From NCBI GenBank assembly GCA_030272155.1, contig CP126204.1:3835501-3899500 (forward strand): a DNA stretch of 64,000 nt, in the 5' to 3' direction. The position numbers and the translations under genes are program-made. The stretch's first letter is position 1. Every line of letters begins with the position of its first letter. The notes below the pieces were generated by a model. It saw nothing but the letters and a program-made list of their open reading frames with translations. It ran no database searches and had not been told where the DNA came from. The stretch comes from Tetradesmus obliquus. Lineage: Eukaryota > Chlorophyta > Chlorophyceae > Sphaeropleales > Scenedesmaceae. Of the stretch, positions 15,332-26,821 are shown piece after piece.

Positions 15332-15994
15332 GCCTAGGTACACCTGGCCAGGCAGCAGCAGCAGCAGCAGCATCTGGACAAACAGCAGCTGGTAATAGTG
15401 CTAATGCTGGATATGGAGGAGGAGTTGCTGGGCTGGTGCCAGGGCTGTTTGGTGCTGCCAACAGAGCCCTGAGCAACGTAGCGAGCTCCTTCATTGGCCA
15501 GGTGAGCTCTGCCGCCGCCGCAGCAGAAGCAGCTGCATTGCCGTAGTCTGGCTACTCGTCAGCTGCCTGCACAGTATGGGAACAGGTCTTCAACTAATCA
15601 CGATGGCCAGGTGACAGTAAGTTAGTGTGCAGAGAGCCGGTTTGACAGGCACATTGCGACCCTTTACTTGGAATACACACGGTAGAGCCAAAAAAGTTGC
15701 AATGCCATGTGTCTGCTGCAGGCTATCTGGGGGTGCCGCGAGTGACAGTTTACTGCATCATCAGCTGCTGCTCCCTGTGTGTCATAATGCTACAAGTAGA
15801 CCACCAGCAGCAGCGCGAGCTGTCATTGCTGAGGAGCATGTTACCTTCCAGCGGCAGCTGCTTCTCTGTGTGTTGTAACATGTTGTTATCATGTTATTAT
15901 GCTGCAGGTGGACCAGCGGCTGCAGCGCGAGCTGCAGGAGGTGCCGCCTGCTGCGCAGCTGCCTTGGGAGCGGCCTGGAGGCAGCAAGCACTAG
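9248..15994 (+). CDS. Membrane-anchored AsmA/TamB-like protein, function uncertain
   Basis: Ten exons in consistent phase: 9248-9845, 10083-10644, 11517-11826, 12524-12636, 13083-13200, 13628-13708, 14020-14158, 14722-14784, 15113-15501 and 15908-15994, giving 819 aa. The N-terminus has two candidate starts. The first Met begins a hydrophobic stretch (AVIALVVIVIAIMI). A later Met begins an organelle-targeting-like Arg/Ser/Gln-rich segment. A membrane helix (TLLAVLLLVAAAPYIL) follows near residue 125. The rest is beta-rich with low-complexity Gln/Ala inserts. The pattern (PLAVEGLVM, MRIGLTAATLAKAG, LPLAVTGPLDSPQIDW) resembles AsmA/TamB lipid-transfer or envelope proteins, but this is weak. Donor and acceptor echoes flank nearly every intron and helped fix the exon edges. 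If the last intron is not spliced, the frame ends at 15546. Confidence 0.7.
10645..11040 (+). repeat. Donor-side copies of exon 2 end
   Basis: The exon 2 terminus (VPDGLLLLPQEVR plus GT donor) recurs three more times inside the intron. Candidate donors are at 10645 (real), 10748, 10854 and 10974. Each keeps the coding tail and a GTGNGN donor, with spacings of 103, 106 and 120 bp. Confidence 0.88.
11163..11516 (+). repeat. CTG tracts and two copies of exon 3 start
   Basis: Two long CTG runs (about 11163-11230 and 11332-11387) each end in CTGCAG followed by a copy of the exon 3 start (RAALGDHI-AVMAAG) at 11231 and 11388. The real exon begins at 11517. The CTG run occupies the usual pyrimidine-tract position. 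Confidence 0.88.
11974..12523 (+). repeat. Echoes of exon 3 end and exon 4 start
   Basis: At 11974-12022 the exon 3 tail (SSKRWGRALPVMLQ) recurs, with a GTGGGT donor at 12023. Three acceptor-side copies of the exon 4 start (VSGERVQGLLRGWRLG) begin at 12168, 12276 and 12400 before the real one at 12524. The last two units also share about 75 bp of intron. Confidence 0.88.
12637..13082 (+). repeat. Echoes of exon 4 end and exon 5 start
   Basis: The exon 4 tail (TWQFSPELA plus donor) recurs with donors at 12760 and 12870. The exon 5 start (LSLSQFNPMLEGVVS) recurs with an acceptor at 12955. A fragment without an acceptor lies near 13005. The real exon 5 begins at 13083. Confidence 0.87.
13201..14721 (+). 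repeat. Further exon-edge copies in the 3' introns
   Basis: Exon 5 tail copy ending at 13305 with GT at 13306. Exon 6 tail copy with donor at 13824. Exon 7 start fragment near 13905. Exon 7 tail copy 14338-14414 with donor at 14415. Exon 8 start copy at 14627 behind a CTG run and a TAG acceptor. Each matches the adjacent exon edge closely but carries indels that break the frame. Confidence 0.8.
13541..13624 (+). repeat. Long CTG run at a 3' splice site
   Basis: About 27 uninterrupted CTG triplets end in CTGCCAG directly before exon 6 at 13628. The run replaces the pyrimidine tract. Confidence 0.92.
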
Positions 15995-17712
15995 CACCAG
16001 CAGCAGCAGCAGCGGCAGCAGCACCAGCAGCAGCAGCAGCAGCAGGTGCTGGCAGAACCCAGATCTGCCAGTGGCCACCATGGTGTGTGTATACGTGTGG
16101 GGGGGGGGGGGGGGGGGGTAGCAGGCTGCAGAGCAAGTGCCACATTGGCAGTTAGCTGCATTTTGACACAGGGATTGCGATTGGTATGTGTAAGCAGAGT
16201 GTTGCAGCTGCAGTTTTTCAAATGCTGCAGATGTTGACAGAGAGCCTCGATGATTGCATTTGCATGTCAGTGTGCGTCGCACGCTCGGCGAGCAAGGTGC
16301 ACCAGAAGTTTCTGGCGCATGATGTGTCGGACTAGGATAGTGATGAACACAGCTGGCTATGTGTATGGCGGCGGGCCGTGGAAACTTCACCAGGTGCATG
16401 CTTGGCTGCTCCTCTGCATGTTCACAGAGAGTTTGCATATAGCATGAAAGCATGGAAGTATCCTCAGCACGTTTCAGTCGAGAAGCGCGTCGAAAGCATT
16501 AATAATATCGCGATGTGAACTGGTAAAAGGTTTACGGGCCGCTGGGGTGGGCACCCTGCGTATCAACCAGCATGTGTGTCATCAGTGCAACATGCTGTGC
16601 GGCACGGGACTTGATGACTTCGGCAGCAGCTGCTGCAATACTACTGTAACATGACGACACGCCAGGCCCTGGCTGGATGATCCCGAAGGACGCTGGTCAT
16701 GCACAGCTGCGCACCTTCAAGCAATGCTACTGTGTGCACTTGCACACATGTGCTGTGCTGCACACACGCAGTGCCTGGCATAATGTGCATTGGGCTGCTG
16801 CCTGTACTATTGTGGTCAAAGGCTCAACATCCGTACGCGCTGCGCTCAGTGTTGACCTCTGACGACCTCTGATTTGATGTCAATAGGCGAGCCCAGTGGA
16901 TCGCGATTAGTTAGGAGGCCTGCCAACCCTGATAAGGACAGCCGAGGGCCATAGTTGGTGGCAAAACTCAGATTGTTTTGCTAAAAAAATATCAGCAGTT
17001 CCTGAAAGCTGAACTCCGCTCTGGCAGTCGATGAGTCATCGGCGATGACGCAGCCCAGGACGTCGCTGTTGCTCGCTGCTGACACATTCACGCGCTCTCG
17101 CAATGCTGCTCTTGTATGGCTGTGTGACGTGCAGTTCTCAAGGCTCATCCGATTGCATCACTGTTGGCCAGTCTTACCAACAGCCAGCGATGACGAGGAC
17201 AGCCATTTAGGCCAAACAAAAGCTCTCAGTAGGAACTAAAGCGACCCTGAACAGCTTCCTATGTGTATTTCATGCTTGAATGTTTCTTCTCTGCTTGCTC
17301 ACAGGTTGCTGTCTGGCTGTTTCGGCCTTGCGACATCTGTACTAATCAAGCTAGACATCGTGAGACACGTGAGCCGCGTCTAGTTGTTCCGGACATGTTG
17401 ATGGTTTGTTTATGTGTATATTTATACTCTGCACGACTCTAAGTGTGGTTGTGTGACACAGTACTGACTTTCTCACACTGGTCACTCTAGGCCATGTGAT
17501 AAGCCTCTCTCCCATGCCGAGCACACCTCTCCCTGCTTCAAGGCTATGCAAGCGCTTCAATTGCCGATACAAAACGTTTTGTTCATGAATCTAGAATCAT
17601 CCGTCATTTGCTTGATTATTCATATGTATATTTCAACCTACAAGCACAAATAGGCATCGGGTGTGGCCCATCGGTCGCCAAAAGACTATCAACACTCGCG
17701 GATGCCACTAGC
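15995..17712. other. Intergenic, no gene recognised
   Basis: Contains the 3' UTR of the preceding gene, a poly-G run at about 16099-16118 and low-complexity CAG. A TGTAA at 16189-16193, about 195 bp after the stop, could be the poly(A) signal. No exon-like segment with splice sites was found; AP2 5' UTR may occupy the last few hundred bases. Confidence 0.45.
16189..16193 (+). terminator. Possible TGTAA polyadenylation signal
   Basis: TGTAA is the usual green-algal poly(A) signal. This one follows the stop at 15994 by about 195 bp. Support is positional. Confidence 0.35.
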
Positions 17713-18897
17713 ATGTGTCAAGTCCCAATCATGACGCCAGCTGCGGAGGAGACATGCGCAGCTCTAGCACAGCAGCAGCCAGCAGCACTCCAGCACCCCG
17801 AAGTGCAAGGCAAGATATCATCAAAGTACCGAGGACTGTGCTGGTGAGGTCACACGGACGTGTGCACATGGAGCGGCACGCGCAGCAGTGGTTGTATGTC
17901 ACCCCGGGGGTTGGAAACTTACAAGCGATCCGCTGCAGCTGGTGCGGTAAATCAAATATAGTTTGCATTCAAGAGCATCGTTTGCTGCTCTAGTGCTCTG
18001 CGACTTGCCGCAAACGAGTCCGAAAGGCAGAAATGAGTGCTGATAATTTGCTTCCAGCAGGGGCCTTGATTGTGCAGAGTCTGTTACCAGCTCCAGCACC
18101 CAAGCTCAGTGACCTTCTGACCACCTAATTGGCGATGCATTATTAATCGATTGCTTCTGCAGGGATAAGAAGCACAGGGCGTGGCGGGTGCGCATCTTCT
18201 TCTGTGGCAAGCAGCGCCACGTGGGCAGGTACAGGGACGATGTGACAGCAGCAAGGGCCTATGACAAAGCAGCAGTCTACCTCTATGGATCCAAGGCAAT
18301 CCTCAACTTTAGCATGGCGGTGAGCCCCAGCTGATGGTGCTGCTGAGACGCCTGCTGCTCGCTAGTGTAAGGGTGGTGCCGCTGAAGATGCGGTACAGTA
18401 CCGCAGACAACACAAATGCCCCCAAGGCTTGAAGCAGATGCGCTGCACGCCAGCTACTTGATGTTTTAATATAATTATAACACTAAAGGTACGTTTCAAT
18501 GCTGCACAGCTGCCTGCTGTCAGTAAGCAGCTTGCAACAGCCAGCCGTCAGCACCATCCCAGAGGCCAGATGCATCAGTACCTTGCTCACAACCGCCTGT
18601 GGCCTGCTGTACCCCGCTGCTGCTGCTGCTGCTTGCAGGAGTGCCTTGCAGACCCCAGCGAAATAAGCGGCTTCATCACCCTGGCAAAGGAGCAGGCCCA
18701 GCAGCACCAGCTGGAGCAGCAGCAGGCAGCCATGCTTGCAGGAAACAGCGCATCGCCTGGTGTGATGCAGCTGAGACACATGGCAGCTGCTGGTCCTCCC
18801 CGCATAGCCCACATGGCACACAGCGCACATACAGATCAGCTGTATGATCAGCTGACCCTGCTGGCAGCTCAGCGAGCCTCTGCACCCAGCGATGCCA

Positions 18898-18930
<33 letters not shown>

Positions 18931-20027
18931 TTGTGCAGGCGCCAATCGCTTCACAGAGCACGCCGCTGCAGCAGTGGCAGCTGCCGCTGCTGCAGGGCGG
19001 TGCGCAGCTGCTGCTGCCGCTGTCCCTGCAGCAGCAGCAGCAGCAGCAGCGGGCAGCAGCCGGCTGGCCTCTGGACACAGAGAGCAGCAGCAGGCGGCTG
19101 CTGCAGCAGCAGCAGCAGCAGGCACTGGCAGGGCAGAGCTCCCCGCTGCAACAGCCTGCTGCTGCTGCTGCCGGCACAGGTGCAATTGTCCAGCAGCTAG
19201 CAATGCTACTTCCAATGCAGTCCGGGCCACAGGCACTACTGCTGACTGCAGTGACAGCTGACGGCAGCGGTATGTCAAACTTCATGCCTCATGCTCAGCT
19301 GCTGAACGGCAGCAGCAGCAGCAGCAGCAATGTGCCGCAGATGAGCCACATCAGCAGCGCACCCATCATGCAGGGCTCTGCTCAGCTGCTGAACCTAAAC
19401 GGCAGCAGTAGCAGCAGCAGCAACACCAGCTTCCCAAGCAGCAGCAGCAGCATGCCTGCCCTGCAGTATGTCACACTGCTGGACGGCCAGCGCGTGCTGC
19501 TGCCTGTTGCCCCGCCAGCTCACCATGTTACACCAAATGTAACGACGCTGAATCAGCATGATGTTACTAACGTGACGCCTGTTGGGCTGCCAGCTTGCTA
19601 CTTGTCATCTCAGCAGCAGCAGCAGCGCCAGCCAATTGTGCTGATGCAGCAGCAGGGAGCTGCATGTGCTTCACTCACAACAAGCCTCCCCCGAGTTAGC
19701 AGTGCTGCTGCACCAGGACTAATGGCTGCCAGTGGCCCACGCATGATGTACCCAGCACAGATGCAGCAGCAGCAGCAGCAGCAGCAGCAGTCGGTGCAGC
19801 AGATGCTGCAGGCAGGCAGCAGCAGCAGCATCCTGCTGAGTCCGCCTGGAGTGTCGCTGCCTCTGATGCAGCTGCAGCAGGGCGAGGCTGCTGCCATGCC
19901 AGCGGCAGCAGCAGCAATGCCCTGGCAGCAGCAGCAGCAATACGTGCAGTACAAGGAGCCACAGGTGCTTGTGAACTTGATGCAGAACTGTAGCATCAGC
20001 CAGCAGCTCACTGAGCAGTGGGTGTGA
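17713..20027 (+). CDS. AP2/ERF-domain transcription factor
   Basis: Exons 17713-17843, 18163-18319 and 18639-20027 join in phase to 558 aa. The single AP2 domain (about residues 37-95) spans the first two exons. It begins SSKYRGLCW and continues HRAWRVRIFF, HVGRYRDDVTAARAYDKAA and YGSKAILNF, so the DNA-contacting YRG and RAYD elements are intact. After it comes a Leu/Gln-rich stretch, then about 400 residues of poly-Gln, poly-Ser and Ala-rich sequence typical of an activation domain. An acidic ERF EAR motif is not seen. The start could be Met at 17713 or 17731; an upstream in-frame ATG at 17608 is possible but not supported. This gene has no obvious exon-edge echoes, unlike its neighbours. 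Confidence 0.85.
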
Positions 20028-20150
20028 GCAGTTTGCTGGCTGCAAACACCACAGTTTGCTGCTGTGAGCAGCAGCTGCTTTGACCGCTCGCGCCAGCACA
20101 GTTCCCTAGTAGGCCGAGAGTGCTGAGCACATATTTGCCGTGAACTGTGA

Positions 20151-20155
20151 TGTAA
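20151..20155 (+). terminator. Probable TGTAA polyadenylation signal
   Basis: TGTAA lies 124 bp after the AP2 gene stop codon, a typical distance in green algae. Confidence 0.5.
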
Positions 20156-20159
20156 TATG

Positions 20160-23130
20160 AAGGTGGTGATAGGGCTGACACCCACTGCCACGCGTCTGGT
20201 TTGTGCTGGACCGTACAGTCAGATGTGGCCAAGGCTGGACTTGAAAGTGTCAGCAAATGAGGCTTGGCATGCCTGAACCATCACATGTTGCATCTGTGCC
20301 GGAAGGTTGCGCTGCACCTGCCTATGGTTGCGGGATGCAGCGGTGTCGCAGGAGTATTGTCTGTTTGCTCAAGTGCATCTGGTGCACTGGAGGCCAAATG
20401 GGTTGGTATGTTCCTGCAGCCAGTCTGCCGGATTATCTCGCATATGGCTGTCACACTTGTCACCGCTCCCTCACTCAATCAGTCGATCTATCATTCAGAC
20501 TGGTGTGGAGTGTCAGGAGAATGCGCATGTTACTCAGTACAAGTGTGTTGATCAGTCGATCTCTCGTTCAGATCGGTTTGAAGTGTTAGTAGTGTGAGGT
20601 ATCATGGCGGCTGTTCAGCAAAGGGCTGTGCACTACTTTCATCCAATCAATAGGCTGGATTCTTTGCGGCAGGATCTGACTGAAAGCCACGGCAGTATGG
20701 ATACCATGTGCAGCTGCGTTGACAGCTGCTTTACCACCTTTGGTGATTGCTTGCAGGCACAACCAGCCTGAAGGCTCCAGGGTTGAAGTCACCAAATTGA
20801 ACTGTGCTCGATTTGTTGCTTGCATCCTCCCTTCCGCTACTGCACATGCTGCATGTCAGGCACATGTGCAGCACTCCCCAGACAGTAGGTACCAGTGGTG
20901 CATGATAGCGCCGAGTATCATTGCGCTACGGTGAGACAGCGGCCATGCTACTACAGGCTGTTGTGTATCAGCTGCTGCAGGCGCGTAAGCGTCGCAGCAT
21001 ATAGCTGGAGCCGCCTTGCATTGTTGCAAGTTGCTCTGCGCACTTCACACAGGCAGGACTTGCACTTGGTAGCTGTCCGATGTAGGTGGCTGTTGAGCAG
21101 CTGTATCAGCATTGCGCACAGCAGTGGCCGGCGATGCACATGCAGCTGCCGCTCAGCTGCTGCTTGTGTAGCAGTGGCTGCTGCACTTCTGTTCAGTTGA
21201 ATGCCATGCTCTCAAAGGCCTGATGCATCGGCTGGGCTGAAGGGGTGCAGTTGAGGCTGCAGCAGTAGCTGTAGGCACTTGAAGCGTAAACACCCACGCG
21301 ATGGTTGCATGCTGTGCTGTTTGTATGCTGTGCATGCTGTGTTACCCAGGCAACGTCTGCATGATTGCGCTCTTGCTGTTGTCTGTCTCCGCCAGCACAA
21401 CACAGCTTGCTATGCCCTTGGCTGGGGCATGCCTTTTACTATTCTTTCCTTGCAGTGATGCAGACAGTTGATGGTGTAGCGTGCTTGGTTGTGTTCTACA
21501 GAGCCTTTACATGCAGTTTGACTGCTGAGGCATAGCTGTCTGTATGCTTCAGCACGAGTCACTTGACAGATGTGGGGCGACCCGCAGTCAAACCCTACCT
21601 TGCAGGAGCGGCTTTCCTGCAAGTGGTTGTGCTGCAGGCTAGTGCTCAGGCCACAGCATCATTGCCGTTGTGGCTTTCACCAGCTGACAGCTTTCCTGCT
21701 AGGATGCTGGCAACTGTCTGCCTGGCTATCGAGTTGCTATTGTTTGATACCTGCTAGGTGCAGCACTTGCTTATTTTGCGCTTGGTAGCCAAACGCAATG
21801 CATGCTGGCATAGCTGCCAGTTGCTGCAATGCAGTGTTGTTATCTTGTGGGTTCGCTGGGCTTTGGCGCTACTGCCCATTGCTAGCTAAGTTGTGGTTGC
21901 TATGTGTTGCTCTGCTGCTGCAGGCAATGACGATGATGCTTGCAGTAGGTGTGCAGCAAACTGTTGGCAACATCGACAATTTGTTCATGCCGGTCTGGCC
22001 GTGCTTCTTGCCCCGGAACGCAGTGGTGATGGTGGCCGACAATGGGGCCTTTGCAGGTTGTGAATGCCCCATGATCTTCATGGTATTAATATGTCTGCCT
22101 GCAATGCTTGTGAGGCACCTGCATGGCAGCCTGCTGACAGTGTTGTTTGTTTGATTTAGGATGTCTGCCTGCAATGCTGTGATTATTCATCACAGCTTGC
22201 TGCTGCTGTTGTGGCAGAACAGTTGTGGGAGTTTGAAAAGGGACGATGCAGTCACTCAGCAATGTGTTGCCGTTGCTGCATGCTATCAGTAGGCCACCAG
22301 GAGCATGTGCCAGGTATGTCCTCGCAACTGCGAGATGCAGCCGATGCAGCAGCAACGTGGCAGCAGCAGCAGCTGGCCGCTTTGGTTGACCGGCTGGTTG
22401 GATGCAGCATGACCAGCGCATGCTGAGACGATGGCAACTGCTTTGATCATGGCTTGGCTCACACGCTTTTCACTTTAGCAATGCGTGGATACGTGGTGCA
22501 TACCCATATGGTTTTGTCTTTCTATGTATGTCTGTGTCGATGCGTTGACAGCTGCTGTGGCTGCTGTCATGCTAGGTCTGTGCGGCGCTAGCAAACACGT
22601 CCGGTCACATGAAGCCTGATTTGGTGACTGGGCAGATCAGCAGTAAATAACCTGCAGCCATATATGTCTAACAGTATCAGATAGGCATGTGCAAGGCGTG
22701 CCCCACCTGGCGATCAAGGTGTGGTCAAAGTGGCAAAATAACACGTTTGACTGTCGCTCTGTCGAGTTGACTTGGCGGCTGCAGCTGTTGCTGCATGTCC
22801 CACACCGCCAGTCCTGTGCAATCCTGCGGTTCAACTGCAGTGTGTATGCAGACTGGGGGTGCCGTTTCAAAAGCGGGTCTCGCTGTGCTCAGCTGTACCA
22901 GCTCGGTGTGGTGGGGGTTTGTCTGATTGTGGTGACCTGCTTTCAATCAGCTGCATCTCAGGGCATCCTGTTGTGGTGTTATGCGTATGCAGGTTGGGTT
23001 GGGGTGTTGCATGGGGCGTATCAAAGGGGCTTTCTTGCTGTCAAAACAGCGCCTGGCCGTGCAGTCAGCCATGTGCAAGGGATGCAAACTCTTGCCAGCC
23101 TATGGGTTTAAAGATTGGCTCCTTGTTGAG
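20160..23130. other. Gene-poor region, nothing recognised
   Basis: No segment combines long coding potential with splice sites or family motifs. An imperfect duplication of about 35 bp (CAGTCGATCT...) occurs at roughly 20476-20590. A minus-strand segment near 21970-22060 has coding-like codons (TITTAFRGKKHGQTGM) but no supporting exons. Confidence 0.4.
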
Positions 23131-23225
23131 TGGCTTGAAAGGGTTCGGGTTTGGCTTGAAAGGGTTCGGGTTTGGCTTGAAAGGGTTTGGTTTGAAAGGG
23201 TTTGGCTTGAAAGGGTTTGGGTTTG
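23131..23225. repeat. Short GGCTTGAAAGGGTTYGGGTTT tandem repeat
   Basis: About five units of 12-21 bp built from GGCTTGAAAGGGTTYGGG. Units of different length share the GAAAGGGTTT core. It is not a TTTAGGG telomere array. Confidence 0.85.
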
Positions 23226-23312
23226 TCGTGGAATCATCAGTGGGTAGGGTGACAGTCCCGGGTTGGGTGTGGGGCTGCGCTCAGTGTATATCCACCACTG
23301 CTGCTGTGTTGC

Positions 23313-23373
23313 ATACATTACATTACATTACATTACATGCTCCACTCAACGAGGAGTGGGGACCCCAGTCAGG
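23313..23373 (-). mobile_element. Very short LINE 3' end, minus orientation
   Basis: Reading on the minus strand, about 40 bp match the 3' terminus of the LINE ending near 25417 (ACTGGGG...CACTCCTCGTTGAGTGGAGC) and are followed by the same (TAATG)n tail. With the plus copy it forms inverted repeats about 2 kb apart. It is an extreme 5' truncation. Confidence 0.75.
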
Positions 23374-24622
23374 ATACATACATTCATCGAACAAAAGGCG
23401 CCGCAGCTGCTGGCCGCATGTGCCCAGCTTCCATGCAAGCTGCTGGCGACATGCTCTGCTGTCAATGCGCACACCACATGTGGAGTGTACACTACGCAAA
23501 TCACATGTGGAGTGTGCACTCCTCGACCGGCGTTGTGGTGTGGCGCGGCTGCAACTTATTGGCTGAGGCCGGCGCATTGTGGAAAAGAAGTACGTCTTTT
23601 ATGTGTGCCGCATACATATATACCTGGCAGAACTGTTGGGCAGCTGGTTGGTGTTTGTCATCATTGCCGCCATGTCATGTTTGAAAGCATATCACAGATG
23701 TCACCAGGCTGGCTACCTCGGAAGCCCCTGGTTTATCATGACATCTCATGCGGGTTGCTGCAGTGGGGGCCTCGAACAGCAGGCTGCATGCCACCCACAT
23801 GGGTTGTACCCTTATGCACATTTCTTAGGCACACAATCAGTCGCTGCCCAGATTACGGCTGGGCAGAAAAGGCTGGTCAGGAACGGCTTCTGCTGTGTCA
23901 CTGACAGGCTGTCAGTGTTCTGAATGGCTTCAGCGTCTGACCACTCCTAGCAATGCCTGCTACTGCTGCCGAACCGTAGCTATGCTTGCAGTTGTCCCCG
24001 TATCACAGGACTCCTCTTTGAAATACTTGAAGGGAAGGACTTATAGGCTGACATTGTGGTTGTCACAGCACAGTGGTTTGCCATCTCAGCTGGTAGCTTG
24101 CTCAGCAGCAGCAGCAGCAGCAGCAGCCGTTTTTTGGCCATGTGCTTCCAGGTTGAGGCCATGCACTAGTGGCACATGGCATAGGCTGTGTGCCCTCAGC
24201 TGTGAGACAATGCACTTGACGCCTGGTAAATGCTGATAAGGCATCTGATTCAGCGCCTCGATCAGGCAGACGCCAGCACGTCTGCTCAGCTGCTTGACGA
24301 TCAGATGTGTGTGAGTTTGCGTGTCGCGTGAACTCAACCCTATTCTTTTGTGGCTCTGCCGTGGTACTAGGAAACAGTGTTGCGCTAATTGTATGCCAAA
24401 GCCAGCAGCGCTTGCGCCGCATGTGCGCTGAGGCATGCGGCCCCTGTGTGTTGTCACATCACACCAAGGATGACTCAGCTCATCTGGCCAGCTGACTGTG
24501 ATGTTGCCTTCCACTGCTTACCAGCTGGCCAGCTGACTGTTGATCAGTTTTTGTTTTGTTCTCACGTGTTACTCTTGTCACTAGGGCGAGGGGGGGCGAT
24601 CTGTCTTGCAAGTGTTTGATCA

Positions 24623-25417
24623 ATGCTGTTGTTATCTATCTGTTGTAACTTCCAGTCTCTGGATCTGAAAACCATAGCGCGTGCTTTTGATGGCGTTTTG
24701 TATCAGCAGTGGCAGGGGTGCCCGCGTGATGCTGCTAGTGGTCATGGTGTCTACAGTACCTATGAGCGGTGGTTTGCGGCATGCTCTTCTGCTGACATGC
24801 TGTCTGTGAGCCCAGCTTTATGGTGCCCAGATTATGTCTCTCAAACTGCTGGGATCAACAGAGAGCATCTGGGGTCCTTGACCCGTTTCCGGTTGGGTGC
24901 TCATGATTTACGTGTCTGCAGTGGCAGGTGGCAGCGACCACCTGTGCCGCGAAGTGACAGGGTGTGCCTACGTCCTGGCTGCGAGTTCGAGGTTGTTGAG
25001 GATGAGTTTCATATGGTCTTTGAGTGCCCTTTCTATGCACCAGTCCGCGAGCGATTTGCTATGTTGTTCGAACCCTTCGGGGACTCGTCACAAACATGGG
25101 CTACTATCGCTGGTTGTCACCCAGCAGGCGATGACATGATCACTTTTATGAAGCAGGCACCTGCTTTGGTGGCTGCCTTTGTGCACTGCTGCTATCTGAT
25201 GCGGTGTCACCCGGACACTGATCCTGAGATCCTTCTGTCCTGCTAGACTATTGCTCAAGTTATTGATGATGCTGATGAGTTTTTTTCTGCGATTTATTCT
25301 GACGGTTTGGATGATGATGAGCTGTTCTTCGATGTTTCCCCCCTATGAGCCTCTCGTTGGCTCCTGACTGGGGTTCCCACTCCTCGTTGAGTGGAGCATG
25401 TAATGTAATGTAATGTT
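24623..25417 (+). mobile_element. 5'-truncated LINE (non-LTR retrotransposon) remnant
   Basis: An open frame at 24623-25246 encodes 207 residues resembling the region behind a LINE reverse transcriptase: LTRFRLGAHDLRV, then a zinc-knuckle-like arrangement with Cys-x4-Cys, an EDEFH stretch and His-x4-Cys in FHMVFECPFYAPVR. No reverse-transcriptase catalytic core or endonuclease is visible upstream, so the copy is 5'-truncated. The 3' UTR ends in a small hairpin (CCACTC...GAGTGG) followed by a (TAATG)n tail at 25398-25416. Two other 3' ends of this family lie at 23313 and 36433. It is probably immobile. Confidence 0.8.
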
Positions 25418-25444
25418 ATCCAGTGGAGTTGTCCAACAACGGTG

Positions 25445-25565
25445 ACGGTTGGCAACTATGAGCCAGTCAACGGTTGGCAAGTATGAGCCCGTCAATGGTT
25501 GGCAGCTATGAGCCAGTCAATGATTGGCAACTGTGCGCCACAGCCAACTATGAGCCACAGCCAAT
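25445..25565. repeat. 25-bp tandem repeat downstream of the LINE
   Basis: Four to five imperfect units of ACGGTTGGCAACTATGAGCC plus a few bases, starting at 25445, 25470, 25495 and 25520. The last units degrade to CAGCCAACTATGAGCC. Confidence 0.85.
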
Positions 25566-25994
25566 TGTGTGTGGTGCGGCCCACTGAAAACTCCATGTCC
25601 ACAGCGTTTGTATTGTGATAACTGTCAGCGAACCAGTGTGGCTTGCTCTGCTGAGTGAGTGTTGTCGCGCCCAGCAACTAGGCTGTATGGCATGGCTTTG
25701 CCTCACACAGACGGTAATTGCTTGCTCACACCTCACATCTTTTGTTGTTTTGGGTAGCACCATGTAACTCTATCAGTGCCGCTAGCAATTAGAACATGCA
25801 GTGCATGCACTTCTTCCGGGGGATGATCGTCTCTGCTACAGTTCAAGCACATGCTCCAAAGTGAAGGCCCATCTGTTACAAGCAATTAAGGCAACACGCG
25901 CCCAAGCCTTGAATCAAGACTTGCAGTGCTGACTTGCAGTACCACTTGCCAAAAGCCGTCTTAGCCCCCGGACGCTCTTGACAAGTGCACATGT

Positions 25995-26029
<35 letters not shown>

Positions 26030-26342
26030 GTGGTGGTGGCGCATGATGCTGCCGGGTAGCCATGCTGGCGCCTGGCATGTGCTGCAGTAGTGATCCAGTG
26101 GATGGCTGATGTAGTGGTTGCCCAATGAGCCTGTCATTGGCTAGGAAACGGGCTGTGTTCCCGCCATGTAACACACAATTCGTGAGCACGACAGCACTGC
26201 CACGACGGGCTGAGCGGCTGCAACTGCGGCTGCGGCTGCAGCGCCTGCTGCTGCTGCGGCGGCGGGTGCAACGGCGGGCGCAGCGCCTGCTGCTGCTGCT
26301 GCTGCTGCTGCAACTGTTGCTGCTGCAACTGCGGCTGCAGCG

Positions 26343-26374
<32 letters not shown>

Positions 26375-26619
26375 GTAGTCGTCCACACCCTCCTGCAGCA
26401 GCCACCACGCAAGCAAGAGACACGTATGCTAACACAAGTCCATTCATGCTGTGGCGAAGTGCAGCACATGCAAAGCTTTATGCAGCACAGCGATACACCC
26501 AAGCCCGACTTGCCAGCACCCGCATCTGCCACTACGCCCCCACGTAAGACAAAGAATTTACCTCCGTTGCAGCACAACAGCATGTCAGCAGCAAGTGGCA
26601 GCAGTGTCGACACCCTCAC
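25566..26619. other. No gene recognised; CTG/CAG-rich stretch
   Basis: A block of CTG-rich interrupted repeats lies at 25995-26375. The minus strand shows Gln/Ala/Ser-coding frames that look like low complexity. This may hold 3' exons of the minus-strand gene at 26.6-27.8 kb, but none can be defined. Confidence 0.35.
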
Positions 26620-26788
26620 CTGATAGCACTGCACATGCGCTATGCCCCGCACCAAGGACGCATCATTGTGCAAGCGAGATGTGGGAGCCGCTGACATTGC
26701 TGCTGCTGCTGCTGCTGCTGCTGCTGTGGAAGCCGCTGACACTGCTGCTGCTGCTGCTGCTGCTGGCTACATGTGGAAGCTGCTGACA

Positions 26789-26821
<33 letters not shown>

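Noticed and set aside
21869..22174. Minus-strand frame with FRGKKHGQTGM, resembling a polymerase or ribosome-biogenesis motif
   Set aside because: The match is too short, no adjoining exon or splice context supports it, and no family order is visible.
22772..23566. 264-codon plus-strand frame containing LKGFGFGLKGFG repeats
   Set aside because: It crosses a simple tandem repeat and the reversed LINE tail, and codon pattern shows no conserved motif.
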